The notes below the pieces were generated by a model that was given only the letters and a program-made list of their open reading frames with translations, was not told the DNA's origin and did no database searches. Positions 12,591-20,149 of a DNA stretch of 20,149 nucleotides are shown here, piece by piece. The DNA is from a virus. The position numbers and the translations under genes were made by a program. The stretch spans positions 1 through 20,149 of IMG/VR virus record IMGVR_UViG_3300042691_027808; one strand, written 5' to 3'. Position 1 is the first letter of the stretch, and each line of letters begins with the position of its first letter.

Positions 12591-14527
12591 TTAGTCAAAT
12601 CTACAATTTCACATTTGTCACCGCTGCAAGCATAGGTTTGTGTACCGGCGGTGTTGTCTTCCTTCTCGTACTTCTTGAGTTGACTCCAATCAACATTCTT
12701 TGGCATCTTTGCAAGCATATCTTCGTATTGCTCTTTTGTGCAATCTTGATATGGTGCTTGACGATATGTGTGATCTGAATGTGGCAAGAATGAAATGCCA
12801 CTAATCTCATCAAAGTGCTTGTATACCCATGCGCCAACTTCCATCCACTCATGTTCCTTCACGGTAATTGTAACAGATGGCTTGTGTTCGCACCAGTGGC
12901 GTTGATAGACTAGCCAAAGTTCTAGTTGCTCCAAAGCAGTCATATCATTGCGTGTAACCGATCCCTCTGCTTTCATTGGGAACGAGAATACCATTGTGTG
13001 CTCCGGCTTCATTACGCATGGTTCGTGTGGGAAACCAAGATCCACCATTAGTTTGCAGATTGGATCTTTTTGATCGGCACGGACTGTGCGGATATAATAT
13101 TCCGCATGACGAGCATGGATACCTGAAGCAGCATCTACCAACTGAGAAACCGTGCCTGAGGGTTTTACACAGGTTATAGCAGCGGCTGGATTGATACCCA
13201 TGCGCTTTGCCCATTGCTTGTTTGTCGCAACAGCATCATTCTTCAAGGACTCCAACAATACTTGAAGTTCCCCTCGTATTGCACCAGCCACACCTTTATG
13301 TGATCTTGTGTAAAAATTATCCATGATGCCAGTCAATGACACACCAAGCAATGCTTCTTCTTCGCAGTTCTTTTTCCAATCACCGGATAGGTATGGGAAG
13401 TTTGTCAAAGATGCTTGCCAAGTTCCAAGAGTGGCGGCAAGACGGACTTTCCGCGACAAGGATTCGGGTGTATCATCGGCACGAACTACGACTTCCGTTA
13501 AGTTGCAGAACTCACGATCACGCAGAATAATTTCACTACATGGGTTTGTACCGAAATCAAAGTTTGGATCACGACGATCACCCAAACGAGCAACAGTCTT
13601 TTTGGTTGCATCACGGTTGAAGATACCGCGCTCACCACTCTTGCTGTTATAGAGTGACAACCATTCTTCCATGAACACACCAATTTCTGGTCGTTCTGTA
13701 TACACGGCAGAGTTGTTTGCTAGTGCTCGTTGCGGATTTGCCTCCCACCATGCTCCGGTTTTTGCATTACGCATCCGGTCATCCGTGAGATTTGATAGGC
13801 TAATAAGAGCAGATCTACGGACTCCTCCGACGACGACAATTTCCGCAATTTTGCATACGATATCGTGACACTCAATTGAGGTAAGTTTGCGCCCTGCCGC
13901 TCTCTTAAAAGTATCACAGGTGAATTGGAAAAGATCCTCAAGAGGCTTTGGTCCGGATGCTCTCCCTCCAAAGGTCTTAAGTCTCGCCCCAGCAGGACGT
14001 ACTTTAGATACGTCCCATTTTGGTATTTGACCTCCAATGAGTAAGGAGACAAGTTCTTTATAAGCCTTAGCCCAACCAGCCTTACTGTCTTGAACCATAA
14101 TGGTAGTGTCTGAGTCTGTAAATTCTTCAGCAATTGTCGGCAACTTATCGACAAACTGTTTCTCGACGCTAAAACCCACACCAGTACCGCACATAAGAAT
14201 ATATAAAATTTCATCGAATGCCCTCACACGATTTACTGCCACATAAGAGCAATTATAACCGGCGGTATTGTCGCGCAACAATGCCTCACCCGCGGTCATC
14301 AATGATCTCATGCTAGGCATAATTTCAAGATTTAAAACGGCTTGTCTCAGTTCTTCACGTTCTTCTTTAGAAACTTTTACTTTCATTTCCTTGAGGTGTT
14401 CATCAAAGAAATTAAAATAACGATTTACCGTTTCTTCCCAAGTTTCTCTGCGTCCTTCTTCCTCAAGCCAGCGCGAGTAACGAGAAAGATGGATAAAGTC
14501 TTGATACAGAGTTGGTAAGTTTTTCAT
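12587..14527 (-). CDS. nrdJ: class II (adenosylcobalamin-dependent) ribonucleotide reductase, monomeric RTPR type
   Basis: 646 residues. It reduces ribonucleotides to deoxyribonucleotides with a B12-generated thiyl radical, needing neither oxygen nor a second subunit. Visible: the N-terminal redox Cys in GYNCSYV (C93), the radical site NPCSEIIL (C330, E332), the partner Cys in FCNLTEV (C341), CGTGVGFSVE (113-122), GVRRSAL (235-241), PSGTVSQL (456-463), and the C-terminal electron-relay pair in YACSGDKCE (C634, C639). NCSYV plus the CSGDKCE end fits the Lactobacillus leichmannii RTPR branch; at 646 it is somewhat shorter than that 739-residue enzyme. ATG 14527 has AGGAG (14537-14541) at 9 nt and a sigma-70 promoter upstream. 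It heads an operon with the methyltransferase and coiled-coil gene. The host must supply cobalamin. Confidence 0.95.
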   Translation of the reverse strand: MKNLPTLYQDFIHLSRYSRWLEEEGRRETWEETVNRYFNFFDEHLKEMKVKVSKEEREELRQAVLNLEIMPSMRSLMTAGEALLRDNTAGYNCSYVAVNRVRAFDEILYILMCGTGVGFSVEKQFVDKLPTIAEEFTDSDTTIMVQDSKAGWAKAYKELVSLLIGGQIPKWDVSKVRPAGARLKTFGGRASGPKPLEDLFQFTCDTFKRAAGRKLTSIECHDIVCKIAEIVVVGGVRRSALISLSNLTDDRMRNAKTGAWWEANPQRALANNSAVYTERPEIGVFMEEWLSLYNSKSGERGIFNRDATKKTVARLGDRRDPNFDFGTNPCSEIILRDREFCNLTEVVVRADDTPESLSRKVRLAATLGTWQASLTNFPYLSGDWKKNCEEEALLGVSLTGIMDNFYTRSHKGVAGAIRGELQVLLESLKNDAVATNKQWAKRMGINPAAAITCVKPSGTVSQLVDAASGIHARHAEYYIRTVRADQKDPICKLMVDLGFPHEPCVMKPEHTMVFSFPMKAEGSVTRNDMTALEQLELWLVYQRHWCEHKPSVTITVKEHEWMEVGAWVYKHFDEISGISFLPHSDHTYRQAPYQDCTKEQYEDMLAKMPKNVDWSQLKKYEKEDNTAGTQTYACSGDKCEIVDLTK

Positions 14528-14550
14528 ATGGTAAATCTCCTATGGGTAAT

Positions 14551-14578
14551 AGTATAGAACAAAACTTAAGTTTGTCAA
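14551..14578 (-). promoter_or_regulatory. sigma-70-type promoter for the RNR operon
   Basis: On the - strand TTGACA (14573-14578) and TATACT (14551-14556) are 16 nt apart, close to the bacterial consensus, 23 nt ahead of the RNR ATG with AGGAG between. This suggests early transcription by unmodified host polymerase, unlike the late-type elements elsewhere. Confidence 0.75.
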
Positions 14579-14591
14579 TCAGTTTAGTACG

Positions 14592-14600
14592 GTATTTAGT
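14592..14600 (-). promoter_or_regulatory. late-promoter-like ACTAAATAC before the RNR promoter
   Basis: ACTAAATAC on the - strand is identical to the 9-mer before the 713-residue spike gene (18757-18765). It follows the stop of the 658-residue spike (14610) and precedes the sigma-70 promoter, 64 nt from the RNR ATG, so RNR may be transcribed at two times. No ribosome site lies at the usual distance from it. Confidence 0.35.
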
Positions 14601-14609
14601 CGTTCGAAA

Positions 14610-16586
14610 TTAGCCAAAAATATACAAGGTAAATACTCTTCCACTACCCAGTCTATTTGTTAATTTAATTTCTCCGGTTGTGGTATCAACCCAAACGCTA
14701 ACTTTACTTGCTGTTCCCGGATCAGAAGTGCTGCCATTTTGTATGTCTGCACCGGCAGATATTGACGTAATTCCAGAAGAATTAAAAGTAAACATGAAAT
14801 TGGTGGTTTCTGTACCGTCAGAAACAAGTAATCCAAGTTTACCGGAAACAACCGATTGTCCCCTAAATGCAAAGGTATGACTTGCTCCAGAAGCAACAGA
14901 TGCACTTTGCAAATCCAAAATACCACCATTGCTGCTGTTACTATCACCAATTGTATTCAGTCTTGGGATAAAAGAAGTTGCTGAATTTTTTGTCAAATTA
15001 GCACTTAATCCGATATTTGAATTATTAAATGCAGATATATTGGCTTCCAAAACTGTTGGAGAAGCACTCATAGTTGTGTAATGTCTGACGGGTGAACCGG
15101 CGTGTCGATTTCCGTGTATGGACATTATTGTTAAATCGAAACTCGTTCTTCCGTTGTTTCCAATAAACGATCTTTCTATACGCTCCACCATGTTGTCTGT
15201 GATAGTGCAATATAATGGTGCTGTATCTGGAGTTCCGCGACCTGCAATTGTGGCAAAATGGAAACAAGATCCAACACCCACTGCTTTATTTCCCTTGATG
15301 CTGATGAATCCCGGAGTTGTATATGTGTCGTCGGAAACCGTTGCATCTATGTAACGGTAAATTACACCAACAGATGGTGGAACATTGTTAAAGAAATGAT
15401 TGTCACATACGGTTATCGCTTTACTTCTGAAATCAGCATCTCCATCATAAAAACTAATAACCATACCATTTGTCGGAGTAACGTCGCCATTGCTATGGAA
15501 TGGACTCTTTGCTACACCACCCACATCAACTGGATCAAAGTGGAAAACGTTGTTGCTGATTATACCAGAAGTAATTTGACAATTAAATCTAACAGGTGAT
15601 AGATTTTTTGGCAAAGTATTTAAGTAACTCGTATTGTTTTGAATTATTGTTTGATCATTTTGAATTTTTATGTCTCTGCCGCCGCAGTTTACAAAGTGAT
15701 TACCAAACACAGAAACCTGTGTTCTTGGGTAATTTGGTCCAGTTTCTATTCCGGATTCTGGACTAAAATCGGTACTAGTATCAAATCCAAATATTTGTAT
15801 ACCATCACAATCACCATTGTCTGCACTCAAATTTGGTATTTCACTTGTTATGTTTTCAATATAACAATTACTGACGCTGATTGTTCTGCTATGATCGTTT
15901 AAACCAACAGATTGTGATATAGGAGTAATAACTATACCCATTGATCCGCCTTGGTTTCCGGGAACATCCGCTCTTGAAACGTTTTTTACGGTGCATTTAT
16001 CTACTGTTACATTTGACCATTGACCTTGCAAAACCAAACCAGTTGCAATACTGTAAAAAGTAGGACTACCAGAATAATACATGTTCGTAAAGGAACAATT
16101 CGTTACTCTAACCCAAGAAGTTTGTCTTACTTGTTCTCTGAGGAACAAACCAACCACCGATTTGTTATCACCATTAAAACTCAAACCATCAATGTGGACA
16201 TTTTTGCCATTTGTGTCTATAAACATTATGTAAGACAGGTTGTTGCCAAGTCCTTGCGCTGCCAACGACGCGGTTGCATCGCATTTTAATGTTGCATTGT
16301 CACCATATATTTTTATGTTTTGTTGTAGATTGACATAACAACCCATTGTTGATCCAGATGGATTTGTTTTGCTACCAATTCTGTATGTGCCTTGTGGGAA
16401 ATACAAAGATCTGCCATTTGCATTTGTTCCACCAACATATTTTAATGCAGCATCTATGGCTGGAGCATCATCAGTAACACCATCTCCTTTTGCACCAAAG
16501 TCTTTGACAGAAATTGTGTCAAAAAGTTTATCACCGACCGTTCTTGTTACTGAACCATGTTGTGTAATTGGTTGATTAGCGCCCAT
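14610..16586 (-). CDS. tail spike/fibre protein, pectate-lyase (beta-helix) fold, paralogue A
   Basis: 658 residues. After a short lead (GSVTRTVGDKLFDT, 11-24) comes the phage Pectate_lyase_3 signature ISVKDFGAKGDGVTDD (25-40), then repeated Asn/Gly/Ile rungs of a right-handed beta-helix (GNHFVNCGGRDIKI, IIQNNTSYLN, GIISNNVFHFD). Such proteins form trimeric spikes that bind or degrade host surface polysaccharide. The last ~130 residues (HTFAFRGQSVVSG to FTLYIFG) are probably a beta-rich trimerisation or receptor domain. It is clearly paralogous to the next gene upstream on this strand, 10 nt away, and has AAAGGA before its ATG. Catalytic residues cannot be assigned by eye; binding without cleavage is possible. 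Confidence 0.85.
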   Translation of the reverse strand: MGANQPITQHGSVTRTVGDKLFDTISVKDFGAKGDGVTDDAPAIDAALKYVGGTNANGRSLYFPQGTYRIGSKTNPSGSTMGCYVNLQQNIKIYGDNATLKCDATASLAAQGLGNNLSYIMFIDTNGKNVHIDGLSFNGDNKSVVGLFLREQVRQTSWVRVTNCSFTNMYYSGSPTFYSIATGLVLQGQWSNVTVDKCTVKNVSRADVPGNQGGSMGIVITPISQSVGLNDHSRTISVSNCYIENITSEIPNLSADNGDCDGIQIFGFDTSTDFSPESGIETGPNYPRTQVSVFGNHFVNCGGRDIKIQNDQTIIQNNTSYLNTLPKNLSPVRFNCQITSGIISNNVFHFDPVDVGGVAKSPFHSNGDVTPTNGMVISFYDGDADFRSKAITVCDNHFFNNVPPSVGVIYRYIDATVSDDTYTTPGFISIKGNKAVGVGSCFHFATIAGRGTPDTAPLYCTITDNMVERIERSFIGNNGRTSFDLTIMSIHGNRHAGSPVRHYTTMSASPTVLEANISAFNNSNIGLSANLTKNSATSFIPRLNTIGDSNSSNGGILDLQSASVASGASHTFAFRGQSVVSGKLGLLVSDGTETTNFMFTFNSSGITSISAGADIQNGSTSDPGTASKVSVWVDTTTGEIKLTNRLGSGRVFTLYIFG

Positions 16587-16596
16587 TGTTTTTCCT

Positions 16597-18738
16597 TTAA
16601 CCGAATGTAAATAACGTATAATTTGTAGAAGAAGAAGTTGTTTTCATATTTATCGAACCATCACCATTAGACCACAATTTTACAGAACCACTGGGTTCTG
16701 TTGTGTCTCCGCTTACTGCTACACCGGAACTCGCAAAAATTGGTACAATAGTACTAATTCCGGATCTAAAAACAACTACATTATTTGTTACAGCATTACT
16801 CAAAAATATGTGAATTTTTCCTGCTGATGGGGATTCACCACTAGAAAATGTTTGTACTGTGTTAGCAGCAGGTCTAACTGTTTGTATTGCTATACCCCCA
16901 CCCAGACCAGAAGAAAAATCGGGGTTTCCTATGTATCTAAATTTTGGCGTAAACGTTCTTGGTTCATTTGTGCCTAAGGGATTGCTAGGATTGCTCTGAT
17001 TTGCATCTTTTAATCCGATATTTTTGTTGTTTATTGCAAATGTATTTGATGAATACAGTTGATATGGTCCAGGCGGCGCGGCAGAGGGCGGTTGATCCCA
17101 ACTTGCAACAAAGTGTTTGACATTTGGACCTGCGTGTATATTTCCTATTGCGGATATTTTAACATTGTCATATGCTCCATTACCATTTGAAGCCAAAAAT
17201 GCTGTTTCCAAATTTGAAACCATGTTGTCTTCAAAGGTATAATACATCACAGAGTTAGCAACTCTTGTTCCTATTTCTGCAAAAAATACCATTCTTCCTT
17301 GACCCACTATTTTATTTCCTCTGACTGTAATAAATCCTGGTTGATTCCAAACATTTTGACAAGTACAACCTGGAGCCGGTGTTGCGCCGCCAGTGCAACC
17401 AATTGGTTGTCCACCCACACCTTCACAACAAGAAGCATTACACTTAGATCCAGTTGCAGTGAAATCAACAAAACGTCTAAATCTTCCAATCGAAGGTGGC
17501 ACATTTAAATAAACATGATTATTTTCTATGTTTACTGTTCTTGCTCTATTATCCAACTCGCCGTCATAAAAACTAATAACACAACCCTGTCCTAAAGTTC
17601 CGCCGGTGTCAGCAGTGGAAACAAAAGAACTGGTTCCTGTTGAAGTGAGATCAAATTGAAAAACATTATTACTGACTATACCGCTAGTAATTTGGACATT
17701 TATTCTGCACCCCCCTAATTGCATAGGAGGTGTATTCATATAACTGGTATTGTTTTGTATTGTAACTTCTTCTATTTGTATTTTAATGTCTCTACCTTTA
17801 CAATTTACAAAATGATTTCCATAAATTGTGGCACTGGTCTCAGTATAATTAGAGGATTCTCCGGTGCCAGCCGAACCAAAAACTTTTAAACCATCACAGT
17901 CAACATTTAAACTTCCGTTTGGAGCATCGTTGTTTAAAATATTTTCTATATGACAATTTGTAATTGTCGTGCTTTTTGGTGGTATGAATATTCCACTAGA
18001 ATAATTGAAAGCAGTAACAGTAATACCACAAGAACCAAAAAACAACGGTAAACCTGCACTTGTTGCTCTTGATATGTTTTTTACAAAGCACCCATCAACA
18101 ACTACGTTTGCCCAGGCACCATACAAAAGTAAACCGGTTGCTTCTCTGAAGCCAGCAACTCCACCGCGATCTGACCCGCTTGTTGGCCAATCATCTGTAG
18201 TGTCTGAACTCGTATCTACCCAAGGTCTGGGTGAAAACATATTAATAAAACTGCAATTTTCAATTTTTACGTTTGCTTGTCTAATTCCACCTTCTCTGCA
18301 AACCAATCCGGTAACGGCTTTATTGTCACCATTAAAATTCAATCCGGATATGTAAACATTATTATTTGTTTCACTGTACAGTTCCATCATTGCACCGGCC
18401 GCACAGGGTGTAGTTTGCCCTGCTGTATTTGTATTGCAGTTGCCACTAATAGCACATTTTAAAGTAGCATTATGACCAATAATTTTAATATCATCCGTTA
18501 GATCAACGTAAACTTGTCTACCAAAACGATCCTGTGTTTTTAACAAATAAGTGCCGTGCGGAAACAACAATGATTTACCACAAGCATATGCAATCGCATC
18601 TTTTATTGCTTGTGTATCATCTGCCACACCATCTCCCTTTGCACCAAAATCCTTTACAGAAATTATGTCTAAAAGTTTGGAAGCAAGACTTCTGGTATTG
18701 CAGCAAGTGTGATCTATTATTGGTTCTTCTATTCCCAT
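16597..18738 (-). CDS. tail spike/fibre protein, pectate-lyase (beta-helix) fold, paralogue B with Cys-rich insert
   Basis: 713 residues sharing the ISVKDFGAKGDGV.DD signature (26-41) and the same rung order as paralogue A (NHFVNCKGRDIKIQ, VTIQNNTSYMNTPP, ITSGIVSNNVFQFD, CVISFYDGELDNRA). It differs by insertions: residues ~430-461 hold six Cys within about 30 residues (KCNASCC, IGCTGG, GCTCQ), absent from A, and more Cys near the N-terminus (TCC at 11-13, CAISGNC). These may form disulfides or a metal site in an exposed loop. The ATG at 18738 has AGGA nearby and ACTAAATAC upstream, so it probably starts the spike transcript, with paralogue A following. The C-terminus ends NYTLFTFG, like A. 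Confidence 0.85.
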   Translation of the reverse strand: MGIEEPIIDHTCCNTRSLASKLLDIISVKDFGAKGDGVADDTQAIKDAIAYACGKSLLFPHGTYLLKTQDRFGRQVYVDLTDDIKIIGHNATLKCAISGNCNTNTAGQTTPCAAGAMMELYSETNNNVYISGLNFNGDNKAVTGLVCREGGIRQANVKIENCSFINMFSPRPWVDTSSDTTDDWPTSGSDRGGVAGFREATGLLLYGAWANVVVDGCFVKNISRATSAGLPLFFGSCGITVTAFNYSSGIFIPPKSTTITNCHIENILNNDAPNGSLNVDCDGLKVFGSAGTGESSNYTETSATIYGNHFVNCKGRDIKIQIEEVTIQNNTSYMNTPPMQLGGCRINVQITSGIVSNNVFQFDLTSTGTSSFVSTADTGGTLGQGCVISFYDGELDNRARTVNIENNHVYLNVPPSIGRFRRFVDFTATGSKCNASCCEGVGGQPIGCTGGATPAPGCTCQNVWNQPGFITVRGNKIVGQGRMVFFAEIGTRVANSVMYYTFEDNMVSNLETAFLASNGNGAYDNVKISAIGNIHAGPNVKHFVASWDQPPSAAPPGPYQLYSSNTFAINNKNIGLKDANQSNPSNPLGTNEPRTFTPKFRYIGNPDFSSGLGGGIAIQTVRPAANTVQTFSSGESPSAGKIHIFLSNAVTNNVVVFRSGISTIVPIFASSGVAVSGDTTEPSGSVKLWSNGDGSINMKTTSSSTNYTLFTFG

Positions 18739-18756
18739 ACTTGTCCTGTTGTTTTA

Positions 18757-18765
18757 GTATTTAGT
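18757..18765 (-). promoter_or_regulatory. T4-late-like promoter element ACTAAATAC
   Basis: ACTAAATAC on the - strand sits in the 29-nt gap between the collagen-like fibre stop (18768) and the spike ATG (18738), 18 nt ahead of the ATG, matching the + strand element at 2574-2582 in spacing and in TAAATAC. An identical copy lies before RNR. Confidence 0.5.
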
Positions 18766-18767
18766 AG

Positions 18768-20149
18768 TCAAAAATTACCACCGTCCAGGCTCTCACTGTT
18801 TACCCAATTTGTGCCATTATAAATTAATATTTGATTATTTGAAAGATTTGACAAACTTACGTCCGTCAAATCATTTAATGATTGAGCACCTGAAACGGAC
18901 GAAGTAGTTATGTTTATTTTATTTCCTCTTCCCGTTTTAGTAACAGTAAATCCAGCACCAAAATCTATGCTTCTTAAATTTTTTATTGTTTTTTGTCCAT
19001 TGACATACACATCAACATTTCCACCGCCGCTACTTTGTGCGGCGCTGCTATTACTTGCTTGATCTGCAATTTGTGTTAAATAATTTTGATCCAGAGAAAT
19101 TGTTTTATCTTCTAATTTTAATGGATAAGATGCTGTTATAATTGCAGCATTTCCAGGTTCACCCTTGTCTCCCTTATCACCTTTTGGACCAATTGGACCT
19201 GCAGCACCATTTGCCCCCGCAGGTCCTGCTGGACCTATATCACCTTTTGATCCCTGAGGGCCCTGTATTCCCTGATCGCCGCGTTCTCCTTTATCACCAG
19301 GCGGGCCCGCTTCTCCCTTATCACCTGTCGCTCCTCGTTCTCCTTTAGCACCGCGAGGACCACGCGGACCGGGTGGACCAGATGGCCCAACAAGCCCTTG
19401 GGGACCAATATCTCCTTTTTCACCTTTCGCTCCTGTAGGTCCAACAGGACCAATTGGTCCCTGATCTCCAGTATCTCCCTTATCGCCTTTAGGACCAACT
19501 TCTCCCTGTAATCCATCAGCACCCCTTTCTCCGGGATCGCCCTTTGGACCTTGAGGTCCGGTTGCTCCGGTATCGCCTTTTTCGCCTTTTTCACCGCGTT
19601 CACCGATGAAACCACGTTCACCACGATCACCTTTATCGCCTTTTTCACCAACAGGACCAGCAACCATAACAGGGGTAAGTGAAGGTAATTGAGGAACACG
19701 TTCTTCCACAATTTCTGCACTGGTATCTACTATGACACCTTCACTTGCAAGAACAAACAATTTATCAATAGTATTATCTTTACCGTTACTGTATTTATCA
19801 TTTCCGCCAATAATTTTGAATATTTGGTTAGTACCTTCTTGCATGAAGTAATACTCGCCAATACCATTCAATTTAACAGTATATGGACGAACATCCTCTG
19901 CCAAAAACGCAAATGTTTCTGGCAATACCAATACATAAACCATATCCGCTTTCATCTCCCCCAGATCCTTCGTTAAAAGGAATCTGTTATCTCGGAGAGT
20001 TGGTCCGGTTCCGTCCCATCTAGACAACTTGGCGTAGTTTATAGTGGGTTCTGGTGCGTTATATGAGGAAAAGGATGGTAGCATATCTGTATTTATTTGC
20101 CAGTTAAAGCCCCCCAAGATACAGGATATAGGGGTTGCACGATGTCGTA
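18768..20149 (-). CDS. collagen-like tail fibre protein (5' end beyond the window)
   Basis: At least 449 residues. The frame stays open to the right edge and the only candidate start, TTG 20117, has no ribosome site, so the gene probably begins outside. Counting from that TTG: residues 1-150 are a mixed N-terminal domain (virion attachment?), 154-324 are 57 unbroken Gly-X-Y triplets rich in GDKGEKG and GPxGPx, and 325-449 are a C-terminal region with [14 protein letters not shown] and the fibre-type [15 protein letters not shown]...YNGTNWVN ending. The triplet domain should form a collagen triple helix as a stiff trimeric shaft. It precedes two spike genes on the same strand, so all three belong to the adsorption apparatus. 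Phage collagens of this type are known from many tailed phages. Confidence 0.9.
   Translation of the reverse strand, partial: RHRATPISCILGGFNWQINTDMLPSFSSYNAPEPTINYAKLSRWDGTGPTLRDNRFLLTKDLGEMKADMVYVLVLPETFAFLAEDVRPYTVKLNGIGEYYFMQEGTNQIFKIIGGNDKYSNGKDNTIDKLFVLASEGVIVDTSAEIVEERVPQLPSLTPVMVAGPVGEKGDKGDRGERGFIGERGEKGEKGDTGATGPQGPKGDPGERGADGLQGEVGPKGDKGDTGDQGPIGPVGPTGAKGEKGDIGPQGLVGPSGPPGPRGPRGAKGERGATGDKGEAGPPGDKGERGDQGIQGPQGSKGDIGPAGPAGANGAAGPIGPKGDKGDKGEPGNAAIITASYPLKLEDKTISLDQNYLTQIADQASNSSAAQSSGGGNVDVYVNGQKTIKNLRSIDFGAGFTVTKTGRGNKINITTSSVSGAQSLNDLTDVSLSNLSNNQILIYNGTNWVNSESLDGGNF
19146..19658 (-). repeat. Gly-X-Y collagen repeat, 57 triplets
   Basis: This 513-base coding repeat encodes 57 consecutive Gly-X-Y triplets without interruption (GPVGEK start, GEPGNA end). 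Degenerate 9- and 18-base repeats (such as those encoding GDKGDK and GERGEK) make it prone to slippage and recombination, so repeat number may vary between relatives. Confidence 0.95.

Noticed and set aside
13720-14214. 164-codon - strand frame inside the RNR gene
   Set aside because: RNR motifs run through the whole region in the other frame; this frame has no ribosome site or familiar motif.
19235-19720. 161-codon - strand frame overlapping the collagen repeat
   Set aside because: It is the frame-shifted reading of the same repeat, giving a Lys/Val/Leu-rich repetitive string with no independent signals.
18534-20000. Open frames on the + strand opposite the spike and collagen genes
   Set aside because: Low-complexity shadows: antisense of Gly-X-Y and Asn/Gly-rich repeats stays open without coding-like composition, start signals or recognisable motifs.
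1-20149. tRNA genes, CRISPR arrays, insertion sequences, integrase or attachment sites
   Set aside because: No cloverleaf-like segments, regularly spaced repeats, transposase motifs or terminal inverted repeats were seen on reading; a tRNAscan-type search was not possible here.

Overview
The window looks like part of a large, T4-like tailed-phage genome (myovirus type), most likely from an aquatic environment and infecting a Gram-negative bacterium. Reasons: genes are packed with 4-nt ATGA or TAATG overlaps; a T4-late-promoter-like octamer (core TAAATA, one perfect TATAAATA) recurs just upstream of starts; several small domains are ones I recall from marine T4-like phages (DUF6267-like, DUF5872-like); and there are phage tail fibres/spikes, a holin-like protein, two lipoproteins with lipoboxes, and a B12-dependent (class II) ribonucleotide reductase. 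There are no rRNA or tRNA genes, IS elements or CRISPR arrays, and no non-coding gap over 300 bases. The host genus cannot be read from the sequence.

Left half, + strand (1-9970). This is a run of probable virion and late genes: a small ORF, a modular protein with a C-terminal lysozyme-like domain, a Lys/Ala-rich protein, a terminator, a Gln/Gly-rich protein with an internal duplication, an HNH endonuclease, and a small beta-rich protein. Next come a nucleotidyltransferase/ligase-like protein (KYDG motif), an 18-residue Cys/Gly micro-gene behind a perfect Shine-Dalgarno, a cytidylyltransferase-HNH fusion, three small basic Cys-containing proteins and a conserved helical protein. A holin-like and a lipoprotein gene close the run. 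Several of these proteins begin with a short amphipathic stretch ending in E-A or E-Q, like the T4 capsid-targeting sequence removed by the prohead protease.

Right half, - strand (20149 down to 9957). A collagen-like tail fibre with 57 uninterrupted G-X-Y triplets runs off the right edge, followed by two paralogous pectate-lyase-fold tail spikes. Then comes a metabolic block: class II RNR, C5-cytosine methyltransferase and a membrane-anchored coiled coil, joined by 4-nt overlaps and preceded by a good sigma-70 promoter (TTGACA, 16 nt, TATACT). After a hairpin terminator there is a trypsin-like secreted/lipoprotein protease and a RuvC-like resolvase. The two strands converge with a 14-nt overlap of the lipoprotein and resolvase 3' ends.

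Working together: the right block makes dNTPs, methylates DNA, resolves recombination or packaging branches and builds the host-binding apparatus. The left block supplies virion components and lysis. The most interesting possibility is that the left block encodes a set of enzymes (ligase-like, nucleotidyltransferase, HNH) and basic Cys-rich proteins that are packed in the capsid and delivered with the DNA.
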